A DNA stretch of 64,000 nucleotides from Eremothecium cymbalariae DBVPG#7215 (Eukaryota; Ascomycota; Saccharomycetes; Saccharomycetales; Saccharomycetaceae): assembly GCF_000235365.1 (NCBI RefSeq), contig NC_016455.1, positions 496,001 to 560,000 of the forward strand. The letters are read 5' to 3'. The position numbers and the translations under genes are program-made. Position 1 is the stretch's first letter; every line of letters begins with the position of its first letter. The notes below the pieces were generated by a model. The model ran no database searches, had not been told where the DNA came from, and saw nothing but the letters and a program-made list of their open reading frames with translations. Below are positions 1 to 11,007 of this stretch, in pieces.

Positions 1-2636
1 CTGCCAGATGGCTTCTCTCTTAATGGTTTACCATTCATTAATCTGTCGAAAGACTCTGAGGTGAACATTAAGTAATAAGCACCACCCATGGCACAGAACA
101 CACCAAAAGAGAAGACCCAGACTCTGACAACGGTGACGATGTCGCTCGAGTTCTGAGACCGCCAGCCGAATACTGTAAAGAGGGTAGCAATAATGTCAAC
201 TAGGAACACAGCACCAGACAATTGCCATGATGGGACAGAAGTCCAGAATGGACCAGCAGCTCTGGTAATGAAGATCAACCAGTTTTCAGTCAAAGAGATT
301 TGAAGGAACAAGACACCGTCAATAGAACCAAAGTTCTCGATGATACCATGCCTCTTCACGAACATAGTGGTCAATGTAATCCAGGAACCAATCGCTAAGA
401 TAATACCCAAAATGACGGACATACCCCATAATCTGGGTAGGTTCCACTTGACTGGCTTAGGGTCATATGGAGCGTTGTCGTAAGCAATAGCCAAAGTAGC
501 GACGTCGGCAAAAATGGCAATGAACACAACCAATTCAATGTTCATAGAACGGTTCAAGATGGCAATCCATAGACCAAAGAAGATCTCCAAGTGCAAAGAC
601 AAGGCAATACGGTAAACAACATAAGAATACATTCTGTGGAAAATTTGCCTGGAAGTCTTCAAAGCATCAATAATAGCAGATAAACCAGGGGCCAAAAACA
701 CAATATCAGCAGCAGATCTGGCGGCATCAGTAGCACCTTCAACAGCAATACCAGTGTCAGCCTTCTTCAAAGAAGGAGCATCATTAACACCATCACCAGT
801 CATGGCAACCAAGTAACCTCTTTGTTGCAGGATTTCAACAACATTATACTTGTGTTGTGGGAAAACTTCAGCAAATCCATCAGCATTTTCAACGAAATCG
901 GCCAATTCGGAACCTGGCATATCACCGCCACCACCTAGACCTAATCTTTCAGCATTGTAAATGTTAGTACCCAAACCCAATTGTCTACAAGTCTCTTTTG
1001 CAATACCAACAGCATCACCGGTCAACATCTTGACGCTCAAACCCAAGTGTCTAGCTTCATTGACAGTTTGAGCAGTGTCGTCTCTTGGAGGATCCATACA
1101 TGGCATAACACCCAAAATTTCCCAGTGACCTTCACCTCTCTTTCTGGCAACACCTAGAGCTCTGAAGCCTCTAGAAGCCAATTCAGCAACCTTGTTTTCG
1201 TAATTCTCCTTGATATCTTCTGGAACCAAATGGTTCTCCTCAACAGTTTTCAAAACAAATAGAGGAGCACCCTTAACACAAACAATTCTTTCACCCTCTG
1301 GGGATTCAACGATAGCAGTAACCTTCTTAGAAACTGGGTCGAATGGATGGAACTCCAAAACCTTGTATTTAGTCAAAGCAGCTTTTGCTCTTGGGTAGCT
1401 AATCAAAGACTTCAAGAAAGCTTTGTCAATAGCATCCAAACCTTTCTTCTTTCTTGAGGCAGCTAAACAAGCAGTCAACATCAAATCATCTGGATCAACG
1501 CCCTCAACAGTGTAAGGTTCGTGCAATGACAACTTGTTCTTGGTCAAAGTACCGGTCTTGTCGGAACATAAGATCTCCACACCAGCCAAGGACTCAATTG
1601 CAGACAACTTTTGAACAATAGCCTTCTTTTTGGCCAAGTAGGCGGCACCAACAGCCATAGTTGTGGTGACAACTGCAGGTAAACCAACTGGAACACCAAC
1701 AATCGTAATAGCCAGGGTGTATCTCAAGATTCTAACGGTACCGTTAGACCTGTAGAAAGACGCGACCCAAACAACTAACAAGGTAAAAATGACCAAAACC
1801 AATAAGATAGTACCAATACCGTTCAACACTTCGGTAAAGTGACCGCTACCAGCTGCAGCCTTGTTAACCAAAGCTGCAGCTTTACCAACGAAGGTGTTGT
1901 CACCAGTGGCAGTGACAATCATGAAACCCTCACCTCTCTTGACAGTTGAAGAAGAGAAGGTAGCATCACCATATCTCTTGTCTACAGCCAAGGATTCACC
2001 AGTTATAGCAGACTGGTCGATCTGGATGAAACAACCTTCAGTAACCAAACGACCATCAGCAGGGATGACCGTACCATCTTCCAATTGCAAAATATCACCT
2101 GGAACAACCTCATTGGCAGGGATTTCAACCAAGTTACCGTCTCTAATGACGATAGCAGAGTTGGCCAAAGTCTTCTTCAACTCTTCGACAATGGATCCAG
2201 CTTGGTACTCCTGTATAAAACCAACACCAGCATTCAACAATAACAAACCACAAATAACACCAAAATCAATCCAGGCCTCCAAACCAGCTGCCAATATAGC
2301 AGCGGCCTCCATGACAAACTGAATAGGACCAATGAAAAACATCAAAAACTTCACAATTAAGGACTCGTGTTCCTCAGCCATTTGGTTCAAACCATACTTC
2401 TTCCTACGTTTAACAACCTCATCAGAAGTTAAACCATAAGATGGATCGGTTTGCAGCAATTCTTCGGGAACCGGTCTGGCAGAACCTCCAGCGCTGTCCT
2501 CTCCAAGCTCATCATCATCTATCCCATGATTAGATTGTAAATCCTCAATCAATTGGTCAATATCCTCATCCTCTTCATCCTCTGAATCAAGGGCATCCAC
2601 CGGCTTTTCCAAAGTAGGCTCTGTAACTCCCGTCAT
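1..2636 (-). CDS. PMA1: Plasma-membrane H+-ATPase (P3A-type), 3' end outside window
   Basis: This is the P-type proton pump of the plasma membrane. It uses ATP to expel protons, setting the membrane potential and cytosolic pH that drive nutrient symport. The start codon is the ATG at 2634-2636 and the frame is open to the window edge, giving about 878 residues; the family has about 900-920. The missing part is the short C-terminal autoinhibitory tail. Visible in order are an acidic N-terminus, the first membrane hairpin, the actuator-domain TGES motif, the phosphorylation motif CSDKTGTLT with the acyl-phosphate Asp at about residue 359, the hinge motif TGDGVNDAP, and the C-terminal membrane segments. 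A TATA-rich stretch lies 110-140 bp upstream. Identity is certain; PMA1 rather than a PMA2 copy is inferred from the single-copy, pre-duplication context. Confidence 0.97.
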   Translation of the reverse strand, partial: MTGVTEPTLEKPVDALDSEDEEDEDIDQLIEDLQSNHGIDDDELGEDSAGGSARPVPEELLQTDPSYGLTSDEVVKRRKKYGLNQMAEEHESLIVKFLMFFIGPIQFVMEAAAILAAGLEAWIDFGVICGLLLLNAGVGFIQEYQAGSIVEELKKTLANSAIVIRDGNLVEIPANEVVPGDILQLEDGTVIPADGRLVTEGCFIQIDQSAITGESLAVDKRYGDATFSSSTVKRGEGFMIVTATGDNTFVGKAAALVNKAAAGSGHFTEVLNGIGTILLVLVIFTLLVVWVASFYRSNGTVRILRYTLAITIVGVPVGLPAVVTTTMAVGAAYLAKKKAIVQKLSAIESLAGVEILCSDKTGTLTKNKLSLHEPYTVEGVDPDDLMLTACLAASRKKKGLDAIDKAFLKSLISYPRAKAALTKYKVLEFHPFDPVSKKVTAIVESPEGERIVCVKGAPLFVLKTVEENHLVPEDIKENYENKVAELASRGFRALGVARKRGEGHWEILGVMPCMDPPRDDTAQTVNEARHLGLSVKMLTGDAVGIAKETCRQLGLGTNIYNAERLGLGGGGDMPGSELADFVENADGFAEVFPQHKYNVVEILQQRGYLVAMTGDGVNDAPSLKKADTGIAVEGATDAARSAADIVFLAPGLSAIIDALKTSRQIFHRMYSYVVYRIALSLHLEIFFGLWIAILNRSMNIELVVFIAIFADVATLAIAYDNAPYDPKPVKWNLPRLWGMSVILGIILAIGSWITLTTMFVKRHGIIENFGSIDGVLFLQISLTENWLIFITRAAGPFWTSVPSWQLSGAVFLVDIIATLFTVFGWRSQNSSDIVTVVRVWVFSFGVFCAMGGAYYLMFTSESFDRLMNGKPLREKPSG

Positions 2637-4419
2637 TTCTGAAGACACTATCACTTAAGCCAATTCAGTATCTTTTATTGTTGAAAAAAGCCCAAAACAA
2701 CTGAGAGAACTATACTGTAGTAATACCACTCCCAGTGTGTGCTTATATATATACAATAATATATATAATATACAAAGACAACTAAACAACCAATCAAATT
2801 TAATCACAATGCTCGAAATTTTAGTCTCTTTTCGCAAACTTTTTATACCTAAATTTTTTTCTTTATCAATTTTTCCCATTCTACATCACATCATATACAT
2901 AAGCTCTATTTTTTTTATTATTTTCTATTACGTTAGGTCGGGCTTCAACACTTCTCCAGCTCTTTTCATGGCCGTCCTTCTCCTCTTTCTCTCTGTCTCT
3001 GTTTGCCCTTCTCCTCACTCTGCTTACTGCTCTGTGTTCTGCTCGCATTTTCCCTCTATATGCGTGCACTGCTTTAATCTCCCTATAGATCTTCCGCATG
3101 TTGCTGTCACCTCTCTGCCGTTCTCTAGGGGCCGGGCCTTCACTCATACTGCTCATTTCCCACAGACATACCACTACCAACACTGGCCCTCTCCACCTTC
3201 GTAGTACTAAACCACCCGAGCCATTTGGAAGATGTCTGCGACCGTTCACTTGTCCACTGACGCCCTGTCCGCCTTCGTCTTCGAGCTGGAAAAATAGGTA
3301 ATCCGTAACCGTCTACGGTCCCGCAGCTACCACCACTACTGTGATACCACTCCTTTACAGCGACAGCTGCAACTCTGCTATCTACTTCTGCTTCTGCTTC
3401 TGCCTCTGCTGCTGTCGTTTTTCTTGTCTGGCCCTTGAGAGACAAGCGAGCGGCTCGGAAGTGCATGTGTGCATTTCCAGAAAATGCCGTAGGAGGTGCA
3501 CGGAAGTGTTGCGAAAGCTGGCGAGAGCGTCCCAGGGCATTATTATTCTACACAAAAACAACCCCATTGGTCGAGACGAAGTATTTTTATCGATAAAAGC
3601 TCCCACAATATACAGGGTGCTGCTATGTCATGGAAATTACTAATAGGCATGTGGGCCTGCTAGAGTTATTACACGGGTGCAAGATATAGACGGCAACGAT
3701 GGTGATGCTACATGCATGATGAACCTTAGTACAAAGATTGAACCGAGTAGTGACACTGCACACTGCTCCAATTCCACCGCCCTCCATCATACATTAATAG
3801 GGTTATAAGTAGGGAAGATGTACATTTATTGTTTGTATACGTAGACTAAAACAACAACAACAAAAAAAACCACAAAAAAGAAAAACAAAAAGTTATGTAT
3901 GTTGTCGTGCGTGTGAGACTTCCCGCTCACATCATCCATCCATCGCTTACCGCGCTCCGACTCTTTCCCAATAAAATCACAAATCACAAACAAAAAAAAG
4001 AAATAACCTCGAAGAAAGTCTTTTTTCTAAATAATGGTCATTGAACATTCATTCAGTAAAAAAGGGATCCTGCTTTTCCTTTGAAGAGCTACGCATTTTT
4101 GTCGCGAGGTATTATTTTTCCAAGTGCATTTGTATTGTGGTTTCGATGTGTTTAGCGAGATATACCGTTGGAAGTGTATATCTGATTTGCCCGTTTAGGA
4201 AGTTTGTTTCCGAAATGCAAAAAGATAAACAAAAATGCTCGAGCATAAAAAAGAACGGCCAGAGATAATGAGGTGCGTGCGGGTTTCTAAGTAATGACGT
4301 ATATGGCAAGCGCCGTACATATTTCTTTTTGGAGATGAAAAAAGCAGCTCGAGGATTTGCTGCTTGCTATCGGAAATAAAAAGGATTGCGCGGAAGACGA
4401 ACATGAAAACCGAGATATG
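2637..4419. promoter_or_regulatory. Long 5' region of PMA1
   Basis: This 1.8-kb stretch is the promoter side of PMA1. TATA-like AT runs occupy about 2744-2776, and a pyrimidine-rich zone follows on the + strand (about 2880-3450). Around 3652-3668 the minus strand reads GCACCCGTGTA, close to but not a perfect Rap1 site; Rap1 is known to activate PMA1 in S. cerevisiae. Short open frames here overlap on both strands, are made of low-complexity pyrimidine or purine runs, and resemble no protein I know, so none is called. Confidence 0.6.
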
Positions 4420-4492
4420 TGGACAAAACCGGAATCGAACCGGGGACCTCTTCCTTGCAAGGGAAGCGCGCTACCAACTGCGCCATTTGCCC
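4420..4492 (-). tRNA. tRNA-Ala, anticodon UGC
   Basis: A 73-base cloverleaf is read on the minus strand. The acceptor stem starts GGGCAAA and pairs with the 3' strand UUUGUCC (one G-U pair), with A as discriminator. The D arm contains AGTTGGTAGC, the anticodon stem is CTTCC/GGAAG with the loop CTTGCAA (anticodon TGC), and the T arm contains GGTTCGATTCC. There is no intron. It is nearly identical to yeast tRNA-Ala(UGC) as I remember it. The A box and B box match the internal pol III promoter. Confidence 0.97.
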
Positions 4493-4641
4493 ATATACTT
4501 ATGGTACGTCCTTGGTACATACTGTAATGAGTGACGTGTGTTGCACCTGATTGATGTGTCGTAAAATCAAAAGAGCATCCCGATAGTTATGATAGTCAGG
4601 CTAAGGAGCATGTTGATAGTCACGATAACAAGACAAAGAAG

Positions 4642-4713
4642 CAGCGAATCAGAGTCGTTAGGAGACTATGAAGATGATAACCATTGTATAACAGCGAATC
4701 AGAGTTGTTAGAA
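4642..4713. repeat. Two near-identical 22-bp repeats, 50-bp period
   Basis: Copies lie at 4642-4663 and 4692-4713 and differ at about two positions; GATAACCA-like words flank them. They sit 150-220 bp upstream of the tRNA-Ala 5' end. Their origin is unknown. Confidence 0.7.
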
Positions 4714-4922
4714 GTGTCAAGATAACCACTGAGCTGTTATCGGCTAGGAATCTGCATAGCAAGTAAGCAAGAGAGCTTAAGTAGGACAACAGAAACTATA
4801 TAAGAAGACCCAAACTAGCTAGATTAGATTAGATATAGGTCCAGCTAGATCCCCAGAGGGTAGTTGAGCCAGATTAGCGACTATATAAACAGTAACTGAT
4901 CATCAACCTAAGTATTAGTTGG

Positions 4923-4954
4923 CACGTGACGAGAAGTTCAAGCTAGCACGTGAC
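4923..4954. promoter_or_regulatory. Pair of CACGTGAC (Cbf1/Pho4-type) sites
   Basis: CACGTGAC occurs at 4923-4930 and again at 4947-4954, in the same orientation and 24 bp apart. The complement GTCACGTG is the Cbf1 consensus; Pho4 also binds CACGTG cores. They lie about 630 bp upstream of the RGT1 start. Binding is inferred, not shown. Confidence 0.55.
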
Positions 4955-5579
4955 CCCAACTAGTGGCCCTCGACAATTATTTTTGTTTTTTGAGGATGAA
5001 AGTCGATTTCCAGATCTCTAATGCAACAAGAATTGTATGGGTTTGCGCAGTAACGAGGATCAAATCAAGTTATTTCAAGTAGTGCATAGGAGAGAAAGAA
5101 TAATAATGATTTAAGTGATGGGTTACAATTGCCTTTGTACACCTATACCTTCTGAGAGGAGGACATTTGCTTGGCTCGCAGATCAATGGCTGGGAGTTCT
5201 CAGATTAAATATAGAGTTAGTCAACCCGGGGCGATCTCTGTATTCCTAAGATGGCAAGGCAAAACTTGGGATGAGGAAAAACATTTCCGACAAAAGTCAG
5301 AGATCTATAAAAAAGCTAGAAATATATTGAACGGTGTAGGCTGCTAGGCGGACTTAATTTCACACTTTTGTAGCCTTTAGTCCTTCCTTCTCCCTATATT
5401 TTCCGCCTTCCCTCAACCTTCCTTCATCTTTGCTAGAGATTAGCATATTTGATATTATCAGACAGGATATTTCCTACAGATTAGCTAGAACAGGTTCGGT
5501 CTAACACTGTTTACATGAAGCTTCAGATCCGGCAAGCATAGGTGTATTAGGTTCGTACCCTTGAGCGATAAGTGAAACG

Positions 5580-8500
5580 ATGAACGCAGTGGCAGCTTCA
5601 GGACCGACAGCATTAGCAGGTGTGCAGTCGTCGTCGTCGTTGAAGACGACGACGAGCACGACAAGTACAACGACTAGGACGGGGACGGATTCTGGGACGG
5701 GGACGATGGCGGAAGTCTCTCGAAATTCACGTAATTCGTCGATAGAGGAGCATGCAGTTCGGCGAGGCTCTGTGGAAAGTAATTCAAGCGAGAGCAAGCG
5801 TAGGACCAAAGTGTCTAGGGCATGTGATCAATGTCGTCGTAAGAAGATTAAATGTGAATATCGAGAAGATTCTCAGTCATGTACGGGGTGTAATAAGAAC
5901 AATGAGAAATGCGCGTTTGAAAGAGTTCCATTGAAACGAGGTCCGTCCAAAGGTTATACTCGGACGAGTAGTATCTTGCAAGAGCGACACAATTCTCGGA
6001 AGCGACGTGCTAGTGATGAATATTTAACTTTGCAGTCGGGTAATGGACATGAGCAGCAGCAACACCCCAGGCAGCCACTTTTAGCGCGCGAAGATGTAGC
6101 TCACCCGACTAGTAGCACTCCTGTTGCGCTCCCACCACTGCATTATTACTTACCGATGAATAATACTCAGCAGCATTCGCTCTTGCAATCTCCACTTCCG
6201 GTTCCCCAGACTTCCGCACAGTCATCTCCGCAGCGGTTTCCGCCAATGCAACAGCAGTTTTGGAAGGTGCCGTATTATGAGCACCAATTCCAGAGGCGAT
6301 CATCTTTAGATTCTGTTCACAGCGAGCCGCCTGCTAAACCGGGTCAGAACGAGCAGTACACTCCATCTACAGCTTCCTCCTCATCTCGGGGACTCCAGCC
6401 GATACAGGACTACTTTTTGCAACATGATCAAGCCCCAGAACTGCCTGATGAACGGGAGCGTTCATCTAGTATTCCATCGCTAATTGTGCGGTCAAACCCA
6501 ATATCTCATTCTTATCATCAGGCACCTCCACCGCAGTATCCTTATTCACAATTTGCTATGGCGTCCAATGGATCTAATACCCATCCAGTAACTACTGTAA
6601 TATCTCAACAGCAGCACCAGCACCAGCACCAGCACCAGCACCAGCACCAGCAACGCCAACACCAGAATCTATCATTCCAGCACTCACATAGCAACTTTCG
6701 CGATACTGTCTCTCCGGGTTCAACCCCTGGGTATTCTCCCAGGCTTGAAGCTCAGTCCACAGGAGGCTCGATCTCCACTACTACTGGCGCACCAGTGACA
6801 GCAGAGGCTGTACCAACTGGTGTAAAGACATTTTCAGGACAATATAAGAATCCTTCAGAACATTCACAAAGCAACATAAATATTGTCGATTGCGATTCGA
6901 AACCCAGTATTAAGTCATCAGGCCAGGCGCTTACAACTGGAAATTCTGCTGCAACCCATCCTGCAGGAACCGTAGTCATATATGGGAGGATCCCAGATGT
7001 GGAGCTAATCGATACATATTATGAGTACATGCATGTCAATTACCCCATATTACCCATTAATAAACAGATATTAACCAATGAGATTTTAATGGTCAATACG
7101 CAACCGATATCCGAAGTCCATGAGTTGAACAATTACGTTTTACACTGGTTCAGGGCTTCCTTGGAACTTTTGATCCGCATTTCTGCTGAAAAGACACCAG
7201 CTGATTCTCTTTCCTTTTCATTGCAGCCTAACGTGACAGCCAAGAGCGATCCAATAATGGGTGGAACATTCAATAGCAATGAAGTTGAGGATAAAGAGGA
7301 TCCTCTCTTTGTGCAGTCCATATTTATATCTGCATTGAACGAGTGCTTTCAGAAGATAGTTGATGTACATCCCAAGGTAAGAGAATATAAGGAATCCATT
7401 TCACCGAAGGTTACTACCATCTATCTAAGCACTTTCATAATTTTGAATTACATCCTTGCATTGGTAGGCTACGATAACTCATTTGTGTTAGGGATGTCTG
7501 TCACGATCTTTAACGAATTCAAGCTTTTTAAGCTGCTAATGTTACATGATGATACTACCGTCCCTTCGCCTAGTGGGTCCGTGAACCAATCTAAGTCAGC
7601 AGATGGTTACGAACATATAGCTGAAGAAAATAACTATCTCGGCTTTGAACTATTGTATAAAAGATTGTACTACAGTCTTGTTGTATTCGATTCGCTTCAG
7701 GGTTGTTGTTTTGGCGTTCCAAAGCTCATTTCTGTTCCAATTGCCCATTTAACTGAATCTTTGTTTCGACCTAAAGAATCTGTAAAGAACGACAAATGGG
7801 CTATAGAGAGCGATGAAGACAAATTAGAAGTCATAATGTCGAACCTGAGATTAGGCGCTCTAATAACCGAATTATGTGAGACAAGAAAACTCATGACTTC
7901 TCTTCAATCGCTTCATCATACAAACAAAACAGAAAGTAATCAAAACTCTGTTATAAGGAGCTTCCAAACTCCCCGGGAGTTCCGTAGTGCCTTTCTAGAT
8001 GATGACACAACTATTGCTGGTCTATTCTATCAATTTCTCTGGTCCAAACGACAGCTGATTGACGAGCTCTTATCCATTCCATTGGGCACTGTCAGGAAGC
8101 CCAGTTGCGAAAAGGGATTACACCAGGAAGATCCAGAAGGTCGGCATGGGGAGCAAACAAAACAAAGGGCCGCTTCAGATGCTTCCAAGTTTGAACACAA
8201 AGAAATATGCTCACCACCAGAGATGACTACTGAATTATGTGCCCGTCTCACGAAAACCATTTGCCGCCTAACTGCCAAGGCTCACTTACTATTGCACCTT
8301 ATAACAGAGTTAAACCCAACAAACTGCGTAATTCCACGGGCACAGACCCCTAGTGCCTACAGCACTGTCTTCCTACTCACAAAGGGTACAATTTCGCCGT
8401 TCGTAATCGCCATCTATCGTGACTTATTCAATGTAATAGAATTAACCAAAAACATCCCCACCTCTCTAATCGGCTACATAATGGGCACCGGCACCCAGGA

Positions 8501-8774
8501 CCATTCCACCCAAGAACTAGTTGTTTCACTATCCCGGTGCATGAGCAACATGATCCAAATACAAAGCGTTGCTCATTCCCCTAGACCCTTCAAGATATTC
8601 AACCATGATCTTCGCCGTAAAACAAATCAATTGCTTCCCTCTGCTCCGTTTTGGAACATGGCACGCTTCTACAGTTACGATTTCCAACCAACAACCCCTC
8701 AAGAGGTCATGATTCAACAATTTATAGATATCGCATGGGGTTTGCTAGAAGATGAAGAACTGGGCTGGTTCTGA
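5580..8774 (+). CDS. RGT1: Zn2Cys6 glucose-responsive transcription factor Rgt1
   Basis: This DNA-binding repressor of hexose-transporter genes acts with Mth1/Std1 and is relieved by glucose signalling. The 1,064-residue protein has a Ser/Thr-rich N-terminus, then a Zn2Cys6 cluster with cysteines at 82, 85, 92, 101, 104 and 111 in the motif ACDQCRRKKIKC. The RGT1 signature VPLKRGPSKGYTR follows directly. A His/Gln run (HQHQHQ, about 342-360) lies in a long disordered region, and the C-terminal half is the fungal transcription-factor middle-homology region. S. cerevisiae has the ohnolog pair RGT1/EDS1; downstream UGP1 and TUL1 (YKL035/034) match the RGT1 block (YKL038). An in-frame Met at codon 43 is an alternative start, but the first ATG is taken. 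Confidence 0.95.
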   Translation: MNAVAASGPTALAGVQSSSSLKTTTSTTSTTTRTGTDSGTGTMAEVSRNSRNSSIEEHAVRRGSVESNSSESKRRTKVSRACDQCRRKKIKCEYREDSQSCTGCNKNNEKCAFERVPLKRGPSKGYTRTSSILQERHNSRKRRASDEYLTLQSGNGHEQQQHPRQPLLAREDVAHPTSSTPVALPPLHYYLPMNNTQQHSLLQSPLPVPQTSAQSSPQRFPPMQQQFWKVPYYEHQFQRRSSLDSVHSEPPAKPGQNEQYTPSTASSSSRGLQPIQDYFLQHDQAPELPDERERSSSIPSLIVRSNPISHSYHQAPPPQYPYSQFAMASNGSNTHPVTTVISQQQHQHQHQHQHQHQQRQHQNLSFQHSHSNFRDTVSPGSTPGYSPRLEAQSTGGSISTTTGAPVTAEAVPTGVKTFSGQYKNPSEHSQSNINIVDCDSKPSIKSSGQALTTGNSAATHPAGTVVIYGRIPDVELIDTYYEYMHVNYPILPINKQILTNEILMVNTQPISEVHELNNYVLHWFRASLELLIRISAEKTPADSLSFSLQPNVTAKSDPIMGGTFNSNEVEDKEDPLFVQSIFISALNECFQKIVDVHPKVREYKESISPKVTTIYLSTFIILNYILALVGYDNSFVLGMSVTIFNEFKLFKLLMLHDDTTVPSPSGSVNQSKSADGYEHIAEENNYLGFELLYKRLYYSLVVFDSLQGCCFGVPKLISVPIAHLTESLFRPKESVKNDKWAIESDEDKLEVIMSNLRLGALITELCETRKLMTSLQSLHHTNKTESNQNSVIRSFQTPREFRSAFLDDDTTIAGLFYQFLWSKRQLIDELLSIPLGTVRKPSCEKGLHQEDPEGRHGEQTKQRAASDASKFEHKEICSPPEMTTELCARLTKTICRLTAKAHLLLHLITELNPTNCVIPRAQTPSAYSTVFLLTKGTISPFVIAIYRDLFNVIELTKNIPTSLIGYIMGTGTQDHSTQELVVSLSRCMSNMIQIQSVAHSPRPFKIFNHDLRRKTNQLLPSAPFWNMARFYSYDFQPTTPQEVMIQQFIDIAWGLLEDEELGWF
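6609..6666 (+). repeat. CACCAG hexamer tandem repeat in RGT1
   Basis: A CAC/CAG alternation encodes a His-Gln run inside the disordered region of RGT1. It stays in frame, so copy-number change would only alter the length of the run. Confidence 0.85.
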
Positions 8775-9507
8775 CCTAAATATACTACAGTCCGCTTTAC
8801 TTATGAGATAAATATATAAAATAGAATGCCCTTCCCATCGGCCCCTCCTCCTTCACCCCACTCCATAAATAATATAATAAATCTTTAAATTATTCATGCT
8901 AATATCAAGATGAAGGCTCATTAGTTACCTTTATAAACCATAAAGACTCCTCTCCCTTCCCCATCACCATACCAACAACACCACTACTACTACTACCACT
9001 ACTACTGCTACTGCTACTGCTACCACCATCAACCAAACTGTGCAAAAATAAGATGTAAAGTGAAACACCCCACCAGTAGAAGAACAATACGCCAACTCAT
9101 CATAAACAATCCAAGTAAACCAGGATCAATGCCCTCATTCAAGAATACTTCATCTACGAATTGTCCACATCACCCAAGTGCAATAATCGGAAGAAAATTA
9201 CACCACACATGAACTAATACTCACAGTGGCGAAAAAAAGTACAAAAGGCGTTCCAAGAATAAGGAATTTAGAGACCGAAATAGATATACTTTTTCTCCTA
9301 TTCTAATCGACAGGTGTTATTTGGAATTAGTGATATCAGCTAGGATTTATCCCCCCCCCCCCCCCAAAAAAAAAAAATTGCAGAGAGGCTGTTTAGAGGC
9401 GTGGTCTTGTGAGTTGTTCATTTGATTTGAAATATCAAGGTAATTTTAAATACTCCAGTGGATTTTTTTGACGCTTTTTAGTACTACAGAGTAAAGGAGC
9501 AGTCAGT
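8775..9507. promoter_or_regulatory. RGT1-UGP1 intergenic region
   Basis: This 733-bp region contains the RGT1 3' end and the UGP1 promoter. AT-rich polyadenylation-like sequence lies at about 8800-8900, and an imperfect ACTACTACT/CTGCTACTG trinucleotide tract at about 8980-9025. A C15 run followed by A12 lies 130-157 bp upstream of UGP1. No gene is seen. Confidence 0.7.
9351..9377. repeat. Poly-C(15) / poly-A(12) homopolymer block
   Basis: Fifteen C at 9351-9365 run directly into twelve A at 9366-9377. The poly-A part could be a nucleosome-excluding promoter element for UGP1. Run lengths in such tracts are prone to sequencing error. Confidence 0.9.
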
Positions 9508-11007
9508 ATGTTACAAGTTAGGAAACACAACAAAACACACTCAACTTATGCTTTTGAGTCGAATACAAACAACGTGGCGGTCTCGCAGATGAGGAATGCG
9601 TTAAACAAGTTGGCAGATTCTGTAAAGGATGAGAAAACTCAGTCTCGGTTTGAGACTGAGTTGGATTCATTTTTCTCTTTGTTTAGGAGATATTTGGTTG
9701 AGAAATCGTCGCATTCTACTTTAGATTGGGAGAAGATCAAGTCTCCTAGTTCAGATGAGGTTATCAAGTATGCTGAGATTGCGCAACAGCCGGAAAATGT
9801 GAGTAATTTGTCCAAGTTGGCTGTTTTGAAGTTGAATGGTGGGTTGGGGACTTCTATGGGGTGTGTTGGGCCCAAATCGGTTATTGAGGTTAGGGATGGG
9901 AACACATTTTTGGATCTTTCGGTTCGTCAGATTGAGTATTTGAACAGGCAGTATGATTCGGATGTTCCGTTGTTGTTGATGAATTCGTTTAATACGGATT
10001 CGGATACTGAACACTTGATCAAGAAATATTCTGCTAATAGAATTAGAATAAGGTCCTTCAATCAATCTAGATACCCTCGTGTGTTTAAGGATTCTTTGTT
10101 ACCTGTTCCGCAAGATTACCAAGACCAACTGGATGCTTGGTACCCCCCTGGCCATGGTGATTTGTTTGAGGCATTACATATGTCAGGTGAATTGGATGTT
10201 CTCTTGGAGCAAGGAAGAGAGATTCTATTCGTGTCTAATGGTGACAACCTAGGAGCCACTGTGGATTTGAAGATTTTGAACCACATGCTGGAGACTGGTG
10301 CTGAATATATAATGGAGTTAACTGACAAGACTAGAGCCGATGTCAAGGGTGGTACCTTGATAAATTATGAAGGCCAAGTGCGGCTATTGGAGGTTGCTCA
10401 AGTTCCAAAAGAGCATATTGATGAATTCAAGAACATTAGGAAATTTACCAATTTCAATACCAATAACTTGTGGATCAATTTAAGGGCTATCAAGAGGTTG
10501 GTTGAGGCATCCACTTTGACTATGGAAATCATTCCCAACAAGAAGACGATCACGAGAAACGGCAACGAAATTGATGTTCTACAATTGGAAACTGCATGTG
10601 GTGCAGCAATTAGGCACTTTAATGGTGCACATGGTGTTGTTGTTCCAAGAGCTCGTTTCTTACCCGTCAAAACTTGTTCTGACTTGTTGTTGGTTAAGTC
10701 AGATTTGTTCTTCTTGGAACATGGTGCCTTAAAGCTAGATCCTTCTAGATTCGGTCCAAACCCGTTGATCAAACTAGGCTCTCACTTCAAGAAAGTTTCT
10801 GGATTTAATTCCCATATCTCCCACATCCCAAAGATTGTAGAATTGGATCATTTGACCATCACCGGTAACGTTTTCTTGGGTAAAAACGTCACCTTGAAGG
10901 GTACCGTCATTATTGTATGCTCAGACGGCCAAAGAATCGATATTCCAAATGGTTCCGTTTTGGAGAACGTTGTCATCACTGGCAACTTACAAATCTTAGA
11001 ACATTGA
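9508..11007 (+). CDS. UGP1: UTP-glucose-1-phosphate uridylyltransferase
   Basis: This enzyme makes UDP-glucose from UTP and glucose-1-phosphate, feeding glycogen, trehalose, beta-glucan and glycoprotein synthesis in the cytosol. At 499 residues it has the length I recall for S. cerevisiae Ugp1 and aligns throughout. The nucleotide-binding loop [11 protein letters not shown] is at about 111-121, [13 protein letters not shown] follows in the sugar-nucleotide pocket, and a C-terminal left-handed beta-helix ([16 protein letters not shown]) forms the oligomerisation domain. The N-terminal [10 protein letters not shown] retains the serine phosphorylated by PAS kinase in S. cerevisiae. The UGP1-TUL1 order is conserved (YKL035W-YKL034W). 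Confidence 0.98.
   Translation: MLQVRKHNKTHSTYAFESNTNNVAVSQMRNALNKLADSVKDEKTQSRFETELDSFFSLFRRYLVEKSSHSTLDWEKIKSPSSDEVIKYAEIAQQPENVSNLSKLAVLKLNGGLGTSMGCVGPKSVIEVRDGNTFLDLSVRQIEYLNRQYDSDVPLLLMNSFNTDSDTEHLIKKYSANRIRIRSFNQSRYPRVFKDSLLPVPQDYQDQLDAWYPPGHGDLFEALHMSGELDVLLEQGREILFVSNGDNLGATVDLKILNHMLETGAEYIMELTDKTRADVKGGTLINYEGQVRLLEVAQVPKEHIDEFKNIRKFTNFNTNNLWINLRAIKRLVEASTLTMEIIPNKKTITRNGNEIDVLQLETACGAAIRHFNGAHGVVVPRARFLPVKTCSDLLLVKSDLFFLEHGALKLDPSRFGPNPLIKLGSHFKKVSGFNSHISHIPKIVELDHLTITGNVFLGKNVTLKGTVIIVCSDGQRIDIPNGSVLENVVITGNLQILEH

Larger units (their letters stand above)
4493..5579. promoter_or_regulatory. tRNA-RGT1 spacer with repeats and paired CACGTG sites
   Basis: This 1.1-kb spacer lies upstream of both the minus-strand tRNA and RGT1. 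It holds two copies of a roughly 22-bp repeat (CAGCGAATCAGAGT.GTTAG) 50 bp apart, an AGATTAGATTAGATATAGG stretch, two TATATAA-type motifs (about 4797 and 4884), and two CACGTGAC sites. The position directly 5' of a tRNA gene is where Ty1/copia elements insert, and the repeats may be remains of an LTR, but I cannot define TG...CA ends or a target duplication. The last 250 bp is a pyrimidine-rich RGT1 promoter and leader. Confidence 0.5.

Noticed and set aside
2737..3643. Several open frames of 60-155 codons on both strands upstream of PMA1
   Set aside because: They overlap one another, are built of pyrimidine or purine tracts, and show no known domain. The region is the PMA1 promoter.
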